Part shown: one piece after another, positions 34,410-42,831 of the stretch
Layout of the letters: the number at the start of each line of letters is the position of its first letter
Numbering within the stretch: position 1 is the stretch's first letter
Notes under the pieces: generated by a model
Seen by the model: only the letters and a program-made list of their open reading frames with translations
Told to the model about the DNA's origin: nothing
Database searches by the model: none
Origin: Pelomonas sp. V22
GTDB lineage: Bacteria; Pseudomonadota; Gammaproteobacteria; Burkholderiales; Burkholderiaceae_C
Direction: 5' to 3'
Assembly (NCBI RefSeq): GCF_030014915.1
Contig: NZ_JAGIXS010000003.1
Location: 366,878 to 430,877 of the forward strand
DNA: 64,000 bases
Translations under genes and position numbers: made by a program

Positions 34410-35488
34410 ATGCCATGAGTGATTCCGCCTGGGTGGCCACCCGCAAGGGCCTGTTCGAGCTGCGCCACGAGGGCAGCCGGGGCTGGCAGATCGCCAAGCT
34501 CAGCTTCATCGCCGAGCCTGTCAGCATGCTGCTGCCGGCCCCGCCGGGGCAGCGCATGCTGGCGGCGCTGAACCTGGGCCACTTCGGTGTGAAGCTGCAG
34601 GGCTCGGACGATGGGGGCCAGAGCTGGCGCGAGCTGGCCGTGCCCACCTACCCGACGCAGCCCGAGGGTGCGGCCGGCCCGGCCTGGAAGCTGCAGCAGA
34701 TCTGGTCGCTGGAGCGCGGTGGCGACGGCAGCCTGTGGGCCGGCACCATCCCCGGCGGCCTGTTCCAGAGCCGCGACGAGGGCGAGAGCTGGCAACTGGT
34801 CGAATCCTTGTGGAACCGCGAGGAGCGGCTCGAGTGGTTCGGTGGCGGCTACGACGCGCCGGGCATCCATTCGATCTGCCCCCATCCGGCGGCCAGCAGC
34901 GAGCTCTTGCTCGGCATCAGCTGCGGCGGCGCCTGGCGCAGCACCGACGGCGGCCAGGCCTGGGCCACGCGCTCGGCCGGCATGAAGGCGCTGTTCATGC
35001 CGCCGGAACGCCAGGACGACCCGAACATCCAGGATCCGCACCGCATCGTGCGCTGCACGGCCGCGCCCGAGGTGCTGTGGTGCCAGCATCACTGCGGCAT
35101 CTGGCGCTCAGCCGACAACGGCGCCAGCTGGCAGGAGCTGAAGGCTGAACCCTCGAGCTTCGGCTTTGCCGTGGCCGCGCATCCGTTTGATCCTCAGACC
35201 GCCTGGTTCGTGCCGGCGGTGAAGGACGAGCGCCGCCTGCCGGTCGATGCCGCGCTGTGCGTGCTGCGCACCCGCGATGGCGGCAAGACGTTCGAGGCCC
35301 TGCGCGCGGGACTGCCGCAATTACATTGCTACGACCTCGTGTACCGCCATGGCCTGGCGGTCGATGGCACGGGCCAGCGTCTGCTGATGGGCAGCACCAC
35401 CGGCGGCCTGTGGGCCAGCGAGGATGGTGGTGAGCATTGGCAGGCCGTCTCGCTGAACCTGCCGCCGATCTACGCCGTCCGCTTCTAA
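34406..35488 (+). CDS. Asp-box (BNR) beta-propeller protein, sialidase/VPS10-like fold
   Basis: A 360-residue protein made of repeated Asp-box motifs of the S/T-x-D-x-G-x-x-W/F type. I can see six: SDDGGQSW, SRDEGESW, STDGGQAW, SADNGASW, TRDGGKTF and SEDGGEHW, which suggests a six- or seven-bladed propeller. There is no signal peptide and no sialidase catalytic arginine pattern, so it is probably a cytoplasmic binding protein rather than an enzyme. It is translationally coupled to the upstream MoaD/ThiS-like gene. ATG 34406 or 34415 may be the start; the earlier has GGAGG ahead. Confidence 0.82.
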   Translation: MNAMSDSAWVATRKGLFELRHEGSRGWQIAKLSFIAEPVSMLLPAPPGQRMLAALNLGHFGVKLQGSDDGGQSWRELAVPTYPTQPEGAAGPAWKLQQIWSLERGGDGSLWAGTIPGGLFQSRDEGESWQLVESLWNREERLEWFGGGYDAPGIHSICPHPAASSELLLGISCGGAWRSTDGGQAWATRSAGMKALFMPPERQDDPNIQDPHRIVRCTAAPEVLWCQHHCGIWRSADNGASWQELKAEPSSFGFAVAAHPFDPQTAWFVPAVKDERRLPVDAALCVLRTRDGGKTFEALRAGLPQLHCYDLVYRHGLAVDGTGQRLLMGSTTGGLWASEDGGEHWQAVSLNLPPIYAVRF

Positions 35489-35520
35489 CAATCCATCCAA
35501 CCCCTGACCTGAAGGCAAGC

Positions 35521-37464
35521 ATGCGTCACACCCTCATAGCCCTCGCCGCGCTGACCTGCGCTGCCGCGCAGGCCCAACCAGCGGCCGCCCCCGCTGCATC
35601 GGCGCCGGCCTACGACACGGCCGCGAACTACACCAAGTACGAATACAAGATCCCGGCGCGCGACGGCAAGAAGCTGTTCACCGTCGTCTACGTGCCCAAG
35701 GATGCGGCACGCGACGCCAGCAAGACCTACCCCTTCCTGATGGTGCGCACGCCCTACAGCTGCGGCCCCTATGGCGTGGACCGCGACGGTGTGCGCCGCT
35801 TGGCGCCGAGCGAGGCCTTCCTGAAGGCCGGCTACATCTTCGTCTGCCAGGACGTGCGCGGACGCTACATGTCCGAAGGCAAGTTCGTCGAGATGACGCC
35901 GCACATCGCCAACAAGAAGAGCAAGAACGATGTGGACGAAAGCAGCGACACGCACGACAGCGTGCAGTGGCTGCTGGACCACGTGAAGGGCCACAACGGC
36001 AAGCTGGGCCTGTGGGGCATCTCCTACCCGGGCTTCTACACGGCGGCCTCCATCATCGACTCGCACCCGGCCATCAAGGCCGCCTCGCCGCAGGCGCCCA
36101 TCGCCGACTACTTCATGCGCGACGACGGCTACCACGGCGGCGGCCTGATGCTGGTGCACAACTACAGCTTCTTCACCGGCTACAAGCTGCAGGACAACCC
36201 GACCGTCGGCCCCAAGGGCTCGGTGCCCTTCGACTACAACAGCCGTGACGGCTACGACTACTTCCTGAAGCTCGGCAACCTGGCCAACATCCAGAAGAGC
36301 TTCGAGGTCGATGGCAAGAAGGGCGCTCGCAATCCGTACTTCGACGAGCTGGTCAACAACGACACCTACAACGAGCACTGGAAGGCCCGCGCCATCCCGC
36401 CGCACCTGAAGGGCATCAAGGCCGCCGTGCTGACGGTGGGCGGCTGGTTCGACGCCGAAGACCTGGCCGGCCCGCTGTCGGTCTACAAGCACATCAAGGC
36501 GCAGAACCCCGGCACGACCAACCAGTTGGTGATGGGCCCCTGGGTCCATGGCGGCTGGGTGCGTTCGGTCGGCAAGTCGCTGGGCCAGATCAACTTCGCC
36601 CAGAACAACACCGAGTTCTTCCAGAAGAACATCGTGTTCCCGTTCTTCGAGCAGCATCTGCGTGGCGCGGCCGATGCCAAGCTGCCCGAGGCCTATGTGT
36701 TCGAGACCGGCACCAATGTCTGGCGCCAGTACGCCGCCTGGCCGCCCGAGCAGGCCAAGCCCAAGACCCTGTACTTCCAGGCCGAAGGCAAGCTGAGCTT
36801 CACGGCGCCCACGGCTGCGAGCACGGCCTTCGACCAGTACATCAGCGACCCCAACAAGCCCGTGCCCTTCGTCGGCTACACGGCCTTGACCATGCCGCAG
36901 GAATACATGGTCAGCGACCAGCGCTTCGCCGCCACCCGCCCCGACGTGCTGGTCTATCAGACCGAGGAGTTGGAAGAAGACGTGACGGTGGCCGGCCCGG
37001 TGGGCGCCAAGCTCTTCGTCTCGACCAGCGGCACCGACTCCGACTGGGTGGTCAAGCTGATCGACGTGCATCCGCCCGAGGCCGGTGAGGCGCCGATGGG
37101 CCGTGGCACCGGCGCGCCCAGCGATCCGGAAACGCCCAAGAGCAACTTCGGCGGCTTCCAGCAACTGGTGCGCGGCGACCCGCTGCGCGGCCGCTTCCGC
37201 AACAGCTTCGAGAAGCCCGAGGCCATGGTGCCGGGCAAGGTCGAGGCCATCAGCTTCGACCTCCCGGACGTGAACCACACCTTCCGCCGCGGCCACCGCA
37301 TCATGGTCCAGGTGCAGAGCAGCTGGTTCCCGCTGATCGACCGCAATCCGCAAAGCTTCGTGCGCATCCGCGACGCCAAGCCCGAGGACTTCAAGGCCGC
37401 GACGCAAAAGGTCTTCCGCAGCGGCGCCCAGGCTTCGGGTCTGGTGCTGCGCGTGATCGACTGA
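35521..37464 (+). CDS. Secreted CocE/NonD-family hydrolase (peptidase S15 fold)
   Basis: A 647-residue exported alpha/beta hydrolase. A signal peptide of about 20 residues (LIALAALTCAAAQAQ) is followed by an Ala/Pro linker, the hydrolase domain with nucleophile S168 in GISYPGF, D311 in GWFDAED and H343 in WVHGGW, and a C-terminal jelly-roll domain. Relatives are alpha-amino-acid ester hydrolases, cocaine esterases and X-Pro dipeptidyl peptidases; the GxSYxG motif favours the ester-hydrolase group. ATG 35521 has GAAGG upstream. It follows the propeller gene by 32 bases and may share its transcript. Confidence 0.9.
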   Translation: MRHTLIALAALTCAAAQAQPAAAPAASAPAYDTAANYTKYEYKIPARDGKKLFTVVYVPKDAARDASKTYPFLMVRTPYSCGPYGVDRDGVRRLAPSEAFLKAGYIFVCQDVRGRYMSEGKFVEMTPHIANKKSKNDVDESSDTHDSVQWLLDHVKGHNGKLGLWGISYPGFYTAASIIDSHPAIKAASPQAPIADYFMRDDGYHGGGLMLVHNYSFFTGYKLQDNPTVGPKGSVPFDYNSRDGYDYFLKLGNLANIQKSFEVDGKKGARNPYFDELVNNDTYNEHWKARAIPPHLKGIKAAVLTVGGWFDAEDLAGPLSVYKHIKAQNPGTTNQLVMGPWVHGGWVRSVGKSLGQINFAQNNTEFFQKNIVFPFFEQHLRGAADAKLPEAYVFETGTNVWRQYAAWPPEQAKPKTLYFQAEGKLSFTAPTAASTAFDQYISDPNKPVPFVGYTALTMPQEYMVSDQRFAATRPDVLVYQTEELEEDVTVAGPVGAKLFVSTSGTDSDWVVKLIDVHPPEAGEAPMGRGTGAPSDPETPKSNFGGFQQLVRGDPLRGRFRNSFEKPEAMVPGKVEAISFDLPDVNHTFRRGHRIMVQVQSSWFPLIDRNPQSFVRIRDAKPEDFKAATQKVFRSGAQASGLVLRVID

Positions 37465-37478
37465 CTGAGCCTTGTCAA

Positions 37479-37505
37479 GCCCGCCGCTTCCCATGAGCGG
37501 CGGGC
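37479..37505 (+). terminator. Terminator-like hairpin after the CocE-type hydrolase gene
   Basis: Ten-base-pair stem GCCCGCCGCT / AGCGGCGGGC with a 7-base loop, 14 bases past the stop codon. The trailing sequence GCTTGC lacks a T-run, so termination may be partial. Confidence 0.55.
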
Positions 37506-37549
37506 GCTTGCTAGAGTGGGTCTTCAACTAAAGCGATGTTGGAGACCCA

Positions 37550-39007
37550 ATGAGCAGCATGAATTTCGCGCCGCAGGCGCGTGCGACCGAGGCTGAGCAG
37601 CTCAGCGCCCGCCAGCAGTCCTGGCGCGAGGCCGACCGGTTGATGCTGATGACCCTGGGCCTGCACCTGCTGCTGGCCCTGGTGCTGGGCTGGTACTGGA
37701 ACAGCATCGGTCTGGCCCTGGGGGTGGGCCTGGTGCTGGCCGCCGTGGGCGGCGGGGCCTACCTGATGGCGGGGGGCTCGGCCCTCAGTGCCCACACCAT
37801 GGCCCTGGTGTCCATGGGCATGGTGGCCCTGCAGATCCAGCTCTCGCAGGGCATGATCGAATTCCACTTCGGGGTCTTCGTCACGCTGGCCTTCCTGCTG
37901 GTCTACCGCCACTGGGCGCCCATCATCACCGGCGCGCTGGCCATCGCCGTCCACCATGTGTTGTTCGACCGGCTGCAGCTGGGCGGTGCCGGCGTCTACT
38001 GCCTGACCGAGCCGGGCTTCAGTCGGGTGATGGTTCATGCCGGCTATGTGGTGGTGCAGGCCGGGTTCGAGGTGCTGATGGCCGTGCTGATGTACCGCCG
38101 GGCGGTCGAGCAGGTCGAGCTGGAGAGCCTGGTCAAGCGGCTGACGGCGCATGAGCGCATCAACCTGGACAGCAGCGGCCTGCGCAGCCAGCACGGCACG
38201 GTGGCCCTGCTGCAGTCAGCCATCGACCGCATCCATTCGGTGGTGCGCCAGGTGCAGCAGGCGGCGCAGAACATCGGCGGCGCCAGCGCCGAGATCGCGG
38301 CCGGCAACCAGGACCTGTCGGAGCGCACCGAGAAGACCGCCTCCAGCCTGCAATCCACCGCTTCCTCGGTCGACACGCTGACCGGCGCGGTGCGCGAGAC
38401 CGCCGGTTCGGCCCGCGAGGCCAATGCCCTGGCCGACACCGCTTCCGGCGCCGCCGCGCGTGGCGCCCAGGTGGTGGACCAGGTGGTCGTCACCATGCAG
38501 GCCATCGACGCCAGCGCCCGCAAGATCGCCGACATCACCGGCCTGATCGACAGCATTGCCTTTCAGACCAACATCCTCGCGCTGAACGCCGCCGTCGAGG
38601 CCGCACGGGCCGGCGAGCAGGGCAAGGGCTTTGCCGTCGTGGCCTCCGAGGTGCGCAGCCTGGCCCAGCGCAGTGCCGAGGCGGCCAAGGACATCAAGGG
38701 CCTGATTGCCCAGTCCACCGAGCAGGTGGCGGCCGGTGCCGAGCTGGTGCAGAACGCCGGCACGGCCATGCGCGAGATCGAGAGCTCGGTGCAGCAGGTG
38801 GCCAGCCTGATCGGCGCCATCGCCGGCTCGGCAGCGCAGCAGAGCGACGACATCGCCCAGGTCAATGGCGCGATCGCCCAACTGGACCAGGTCACGCAGC
38901 AGAACGCCGCCCTGGTCGAGCAATCGGCGGCCGCCGCCGAGAGCATGCGCGAGCAGGCCCAGCGCCTCTCTGACGAAGTAGCGGTCTTCCAGACCCGCGC
39001 GGCCTAG
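37550..39007 (+). CDS. Chemoreceptor with multi-helix membrane sensor, no periplasmic domain
   Basis: A 485-residue chemotaxis protein whose input is a bundle of about six membrane helices in the first 190 residues instead of a periplasmic pocket. Histidines sit at helix ends ([18 protein letters not shown]), which would suit a metal, haem or other buried ligand. A signalling domain follows, with tip [20 protein letters not shown]; no classical HAMP is clear. GGAG lies about 8 bases before the ATG. It ends convergently, overlapping truC by 4 bases. Confidence 0.92.
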   Translation: MSSMNFAPQARATEAEQLSARQQSWREADRLMLMTLGLHLLLALVLGWYWNSIGLALGVGLVLAAVGGGAYLMAGGSALSAHTMALVSMGMVALQIQLSQGMIEFHFGVFVTLAFLLVYRHWAPIITGALAIAVHHVLFDRLQLGGAGVYCLTEPGFSRVMVHAGYVVVQAGFEVLMAVLMYRRAVEQVELESLVKRLTAHERINLDSSGLRSQHGTVALLQSAIDRIHSVVRQVQQAAQNIGGASAEIAAGNQDLSERTEKTASSLQSTASSVDTLTGAVRETAGSAREANALADTASGAAARGAQVVDQVVVTMQAIDASARKIADITGLIDSIAFQTNILALNAAVEAARAGEQGKGFAVVASEVRSLAQRSAEAAKDIKGLIAQSTEQVAAGAELVQNAGTAMREIESSVQQVASLIGAIAGSAAQQSDDIAQVNGAIAQLDQVTQQNAALVEQSAAAAESMREQAQRLSDEVAVFQTRAA

Positions 39008-39708
39008 GCGACGCCGAGGTCGCCCAGCAGCGGTTGCCAGTCCGGGCCGGGCTCTGCATGCAGGGTCAGCGGCCGGCCCGTTGCCGGGTGAATCAGCGTC
39101 AGTTCCAAGGCGTGCAGCCACAGCCGCTGCAGGCCCAGATGGGCGGCAACGGCGCGGTTCAAGGGCCCCTTGCCATGCGTGGCATCGCCAACGATGGGAT
39201 GGGCGATGTGCTTCAGGTGGCGGCGGATCTGGTGGCGGCGGCCGCTCTCGGGCCGCAGCTCCATCAGGGCGAAGCGGCTGCTGGCGAAGCGCGGGTCGGT
39301 CTGCAGTGGCCACTCCATCCGGGCCAGGCAGCGCCAGCGGGTGAGGGCGTCCAGCAGGGGCTGGCCCGCCGATGGCTTCTCAGGATCGCGGGCCAGCGGA
39401 TGGTCGATGTGGCCCGCATCCTCGGCCGGCCAGCCGCGCACCAGGGCGAGGTAGCGCTTGGTCGGTTCGCCGCGCTCGAAGGCCTGGCCGATGGCCGAGG
39501 CAGTCCCGGCATCCAGCGCGAAAAGCAGCACGCCCGAGGTGCCCTTGTCGAGCCGGTGCACCGGCCAGACGGGCCGGCCGAGCTGGTCGCGCAGCAGCTG
39601 CAGGGCGGCCAATTCCTCCTGCGCATCGAGCTGGGTTCGGTGCACCAGCAGGCCGGGCGGCTTGTCGATCGCGACCAGCACATCATCAAGGTGGAGGATT
39701 CTGAGCAT
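39004..39708 (-). CDS. truC: tRNA pseudouridine(65) synthase TruC
   Basis: A 234-residue RluA-family pseudouridine synthase without an S4 domain, as expected for TruC, which modifies U65 of tRNA. Catalytic Asp is D54 in [10 protein letters not shown]; other landmarks are [10 protein letters not shown] near the start and [17 protein letters not shown] 39708 has AAGGAA nine bases ahead; ATG 39717 would sit on top of that site. The call to TruC rather than another RluA member rests on length and the HxIRRHLKH block. Confidence 0.87.
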   Translation of the reverse strand: MLRILHLDDVLVAIDKPPGLLVHRTQLDAQEELAALQLLRDQLGRPVWPVHRLDKGTSGVLLFALDAGTASAIGQAFERGEPTKRYLALVRGWPAEDAGHIDHPLARDPEKPSAGQPLLDALTRWRCLARMEWPLQTDPRFASSRFALMELRPESGRRHQIRRHLKHIAHPIVGDATHGKGPLNRAVAAHLGLQRLWLHALELTLIHPATGRPLTLHAEPGPDWQPLLGDLGVA

Positions 39709-39822
39709 TTGTTGCATTTCCTTGCAGCTCCACCCAGATAGGGGGCTCGGCAAACAGGGGGCTCGTCCGAAAAAATGTTGTCACACACAGCAGAGATGAT
39801 CTGGGTACCTCGGGAGACAACC

Positions 39823-39945
39823 ATGCCTCAAACCTACACCGTCGGACACCGCTCGGCCCTCGCTTCGGCCTGGACCTGGACGCGCAAGCTGCTCGGCCTG
39901 CGCGAGCCGCAAGCCTGGCCGCCGCGCCAGCGCCTGGCCCGCTGA
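39823..39945 (+). CDS. Small hypothetical protein (40 residues)
   Basis: ATG 39823 to TGA 39945 encodes a 40-residue basic, Trp-rich peptide (MPQTYTVGHRSALASAWTWT, later KLLGLREPQAWPPRQRLAR). GGGAG lies about 8 bases before the ATG. It fills an otherwise empty divergent interval between truC and ychJ. No family is recognised; the N-terminal half could be a short amphipathic helix. It may be a real small protein. Confidence 0.4.
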   Translation: MPQTYTVGHRSALASAWTWTRKLLGLREPQAWPPRQRLAR

Positions 39946-39952
39946 GCCTAGT

Positions 39953-40366
39953 TCAAGCAATATCTCCATCCACATAGAACCAGGCGCCGTCCTCGCGGAC
40001 GAAGCGGCTGGTTTCATGCAGCCGCTGGGCGCGCCCGCCCTGCTTGCTGCGAGCGACGAACTCCACCGTCGCATGGTTTTCGTCCTGTCGCAGGTGACGC
40101 TTCACCTCCAGGCCCAGCCATTTCATCCCCGCCTCATTGGGCGCCAAGGCCGCCGGCCGGCGGCTCGCATGCCAGGTGGCCAGCAGGTAGTCCAGCTTGT
40201 CCAGCGCGAAGGCGCTGTAGCGCGAGCGCATCAGCGCCTCGGCATCCGGCGCGGCGAGACGGCCCGATTCCTCGAAGCTTCGATGCAGGGTGCCGCAGCA
40301 GTCCTCATAGGAGCGCGCGCGGCCGCAGGGGCAGGGGAGTGACTTCACGGGTCGGCATGATGCCAC
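39953..40366 (-). CDS. YchJ family (UPF0225) protein with SEC-C-like cysteine motif
   Basis: A 137-residue YchJ-type protein. The N-terminus has a zinc-binding cluster CPCGRARSYEDCC, followed by the NTF2-like core with ALMRSRYSAFAL and a C-terminal FVREDGAWFYVDGDI. Function unknown; SEC-C-type motifs bind zinc. The start is GTG 40366, with GTG 40348 as alternative. It is divergent from uvrD, leaving only 17 bases between the start codons. Confidence 0.88.
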   Translation of the reverse strand: MASCRPVKSLPCPCGRARSYEDCCGTLHRSFEESGRLAAPDAEALMRSRYSAFALDKLDYLLATWHASRRPAALAPNEAGMKWLGLEVKRHLRQDENHATVEFVARSKQGGRAQRLHETSRFVREDGAWFYVDGDIA

Positions 40367-40370
40367 TGCC

Positions 40371-40376
40371 TACAAT
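40371..40376 (+). promoter_or_regulatory. -10 box of uvrD
   Basis: TACAAT ending 7 bases before the uvrD ATG, so transcription would start at or next to the A of the start codon, giving a leaderless mRNA. No clear -35 hexamer. Confidence 0.45.
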
Positions 40377-40383
40377 CCCGTCG

Positions 40384-42804
40384 ATGAGTCCGCATTCCCA
40401 AGACGACCACGCCGAGCCTGACCTGTTTGCCGCCCCTCCCAGCAGCGGACTGTTGAAGAACCTGAACCCCGAGCAATACGCCGCCGTCACCGCGCCGGCC
40501 GAGGCCACACTGATACTGGCCGGTGCCGGTTCGGGCAAGACGCGGGTGCTGACCACGCGCATCGCCTGGTTGATGCAGACCGGCCAGGTTTCGCCGGGCG
40601 GCCTGATGGCCGTGACCTTCACCAACAAGGCCGCCAAGGAAATGGTGACCCGCCTCACCACCATGCTGCCGGTGAACGTGCGGGGCATGTGGATCGGCAC
40701 CTTCCACGGCCTGTGCAACCGATTCCTGCGCGCGCACTGGAAGCTGGCCGGCCTGCCGCAGGGCTTCCAGATCCTCGACTCCACCGACACCGTCTCGGCC
40801 ATCAAGCGCGTCATCAAGGCGATGAAGCTCGATGAAGAGCGCTACGTGGCCAAGCAGGTCGGCTGGTTCATCGCCAGCGCCAAGGAAGACGGCCTGCGGC
40901 CGGGCGACGTGGAACAGCACGACGAACAGACCCGCACCCTGGCCAAGATCTACCAGGCTTATGAAGACCAATGCCAGCGCGAAGGCGTGGTCGACTTCGC
41001 CGAGCTGATGCTGCGCTCCTATGAGCTGATGCGCGACAACCAGGCGGTGCGCGAGCACTACCAGCGCCGCTTCCAGCACCTCTTGGTCGACGAGTTCCAG
41101 GACACCAACAAGCTGCAGTACGCCTGGCTCAAGATGTTCGCGCCGCCCAGCAATGCCGGCCGGGGCCAGGCCGTGTTCGCTGTGGGCGACGACGACCAGA
41201 GCATCTACGCCTTCCGGGGCGCGCGGGTCGGCAATATGTCGGACTTCGAGCGCGAGTACCGCGTCAAGCAGGTCATCAAGCTGGAGCAGAACTACCGCAG
41301 CTTCGGCAACATCCTCGACAGCGCCAACGCGCTGATCGGCCACAACAGCCGGCGCCTGGGCAAGAACCTGCGCACCGAGGCCGGGCCCGGCGAGCCGGTG
41401 CGTGTCTACGAGGCCAACAGCGATTTCGCCGAGGCGCAGTGGCTGATCGAGGAGGCGCAAGCCTTGCATCGTCAAGGCACGCCGCGCAGCGAGATCGCGG
41501 TGCTTTACCGCAGCAATGCCCAGTCCCGGGTGATCGAGTCGGGCCTCTTCAATGCCGGCATTCCCTACCGCGTCTATGGCGGCCTGCGCTTCTTCGAGCG
41601 GGCCGAGGTCAAGCATGCGCTGGCCTATCTGCGCCTGATTGAAAACGCCAACGACGACACCAGCTTCCTGCGCGTGGTCAACTTCCCGACCCGCGGCATC
41701 GGCGCCCGCACCATCGAGCTGCTGCAGGACGCGGCGCGCGCCAGTGGCCGCAGCCTCTACCAGAGCGTGGGTGCCGTGGCCGGCAAGGGCGGCGGCAACC
41801 TGGCTGCCTTCGTCAACCTCGTGGACTCGATGCGCAACCTGACGCAGGGCCACAACCTGCGGGAGATCATCGAGCAGGTGGTCGAGAGTTCGGGCCTCGC
41901 GGATTTCTATCGCACGGAGAAGGAAGGCGCCGAGCGACTGGAGAACTTGGCCGAACTGGTCAACGCGGCCGAGGCCTTTGTCACGCAAGAGGGCTTTGGC
42001 AAGGATGCCGTGGCCTTGCCGGTCGATGAGCTCGGCCCCGGCGCCATCACCGAAGGCCTGCCGGTGGCCGTGGCCAATGCCGCGCCGGCCGTGCCCGATG
42101 CCGAGACCGGCGAGATCATGTCGCCGCTGGCCGCCTTCCTCACGCACGCCTCGCTGGAGGCCGGCGACAACCAGGCGCAGGCCGGCCAGGACGCCGTGCA
42201 GCTGATGACCGTGCACTCGGCCAAGGGCCTGGAGTTCGATGCGGTCTTCATCACCGGCCTGGAAGAGGGCTTGTTCCCGCACGAGAACTCGCTGTCGGAC
42301 GGCGACGGGCTCGAAGAAGAGCGCCGCCTGATGTACGTGGCGATCACGCGGGCCCGGCAGCGGCTCTACCTCTGCTTCAGCCAGACCCGCATGCTGCACG
42401 GCCAGACCCGCTACAACATCAAGAGCCGCTTCTTCGACGAACTGCCCGAGGCTGCCCTGAAGTGGCTGACGCCGCGCAACCAGGGCTTCGGCTCCGGCTT
42501 TGCGCGCGACTACCAGGACGCCTGGCAGCGCGGCTCCGGCCTCAAGTCCATGGTGGGCGCCGGCAAGTACGCCGAGCGGCCGGCCTATGTGGCGGCGCCG
42601 GTGCCGGCCGCCATGGTCAAGAAGGTGGACGAGGAGCATGGTGGCCTGCGCGTGGGCAAGCCGGTGTTCCACAACAAGTTCGGCGAAGGCGTGCTCTTGA
42701 CGCTGGAAGGCAGCGGCGCCGATGCCCGTGCCCAGGTCAATTTCGGCCGGCATGGCACGAAGTGGCTGGCACTGTCGGTCGCCAAGCTGACGCCCATTGA
42801 ATAA
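40384..42804 (+). CDS. uvrD: UvrD-type SF1 DNA helicase
   Basis: An 806-residue superfamily-1A 3'-5' helicase for excision and mismatch repair. Motifs in order: Q-motif region LNPEQYAAV, Walker A GAGSGKT at 47-53, GTFHGLCNRFLR, Walker B VDEFQDTN from 235, DDDQSIYAFRGA, QNYRS, and late TVHSAKGLEFDAVF and YVAITRAR. A C-terminal tudor-like segment follows (VGKPVFHNKFGEGVLL), which fits UvrD/PcrA. ATG 40384 (MSPHSQDDHAEPDLF) lies just after a -10 box. UvrD is favoured over Rep by the tudor-like tail. Confidence 0.94.
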   Translation: MSPHSQDDHAEPDLFAAPPSSGLLKNLNPEQYAAVTAPAEATLILAGAGSGKTRVLTTRIAWLMQTGQVSPGGLMAVTFTNKAAKEMVTRLTTMLPVNVRGMWIGTFHGLCNRFLRAHWKLAGLPQGFQILDSTDTVSAIKRVIKAMKLDEERYVAKQVGWFIASAKEDGLRPGDVEQHDEQTRTLAKIYQAYEDQCQREGVVDFAELMLRSYELMRDNQAVREHYQRRFQHLLVDEFQDTNKLQYAWLKMFAPPSNAGRGQAVFAVGDDDQSIYAFRGARVGNMSDFEREYRVKQVIKLEQNYRSFGNILDSANALIGHNSRRLGKNLRTEAGPGEPVRVYEANSDFAEAQWLIEEAQALHRQGTPRSEIAVLYRSNAQSRVIESGLFNAGIPYRVYGGLRFFERAEVKHALAYLRLIENANDDTSFLRVVNFPTRGIGARTIELLQDAARASGRSLYQSVGAVAGKGGGNLAAFVNLVDSMRNLTQGHNLREIIEQVVESSGLADFYRTEKEGAERLENLAELVNAAEAFVTQEGFGKDAVALPVDELGPGAITEGLPVAVANAAPAVPDAETGEIMSPLAAFLTHASLEAGDNQAQAGQDAVQLMTVHSAKGLEFDAVFITGLEEGLFPHENSLSDGDGLEEERRLMYVAITRARQRLYLCFSQTRMLHGQTRYNIKSRFFDELPEAALKWLTPRNQGFGSGFARDYQDAWQRGSGLKSMVGAGKYAERPAYVAAPVPAAMVKKVDEEHGGLRVGKPVFHNKFGEGVLLTLEGSGADARAQVNFGRHGTKWLALSVAKLTPIE

Positions 42805-42831
42805 CTCCAAAGAGCGAGAGACGAGGGATTG

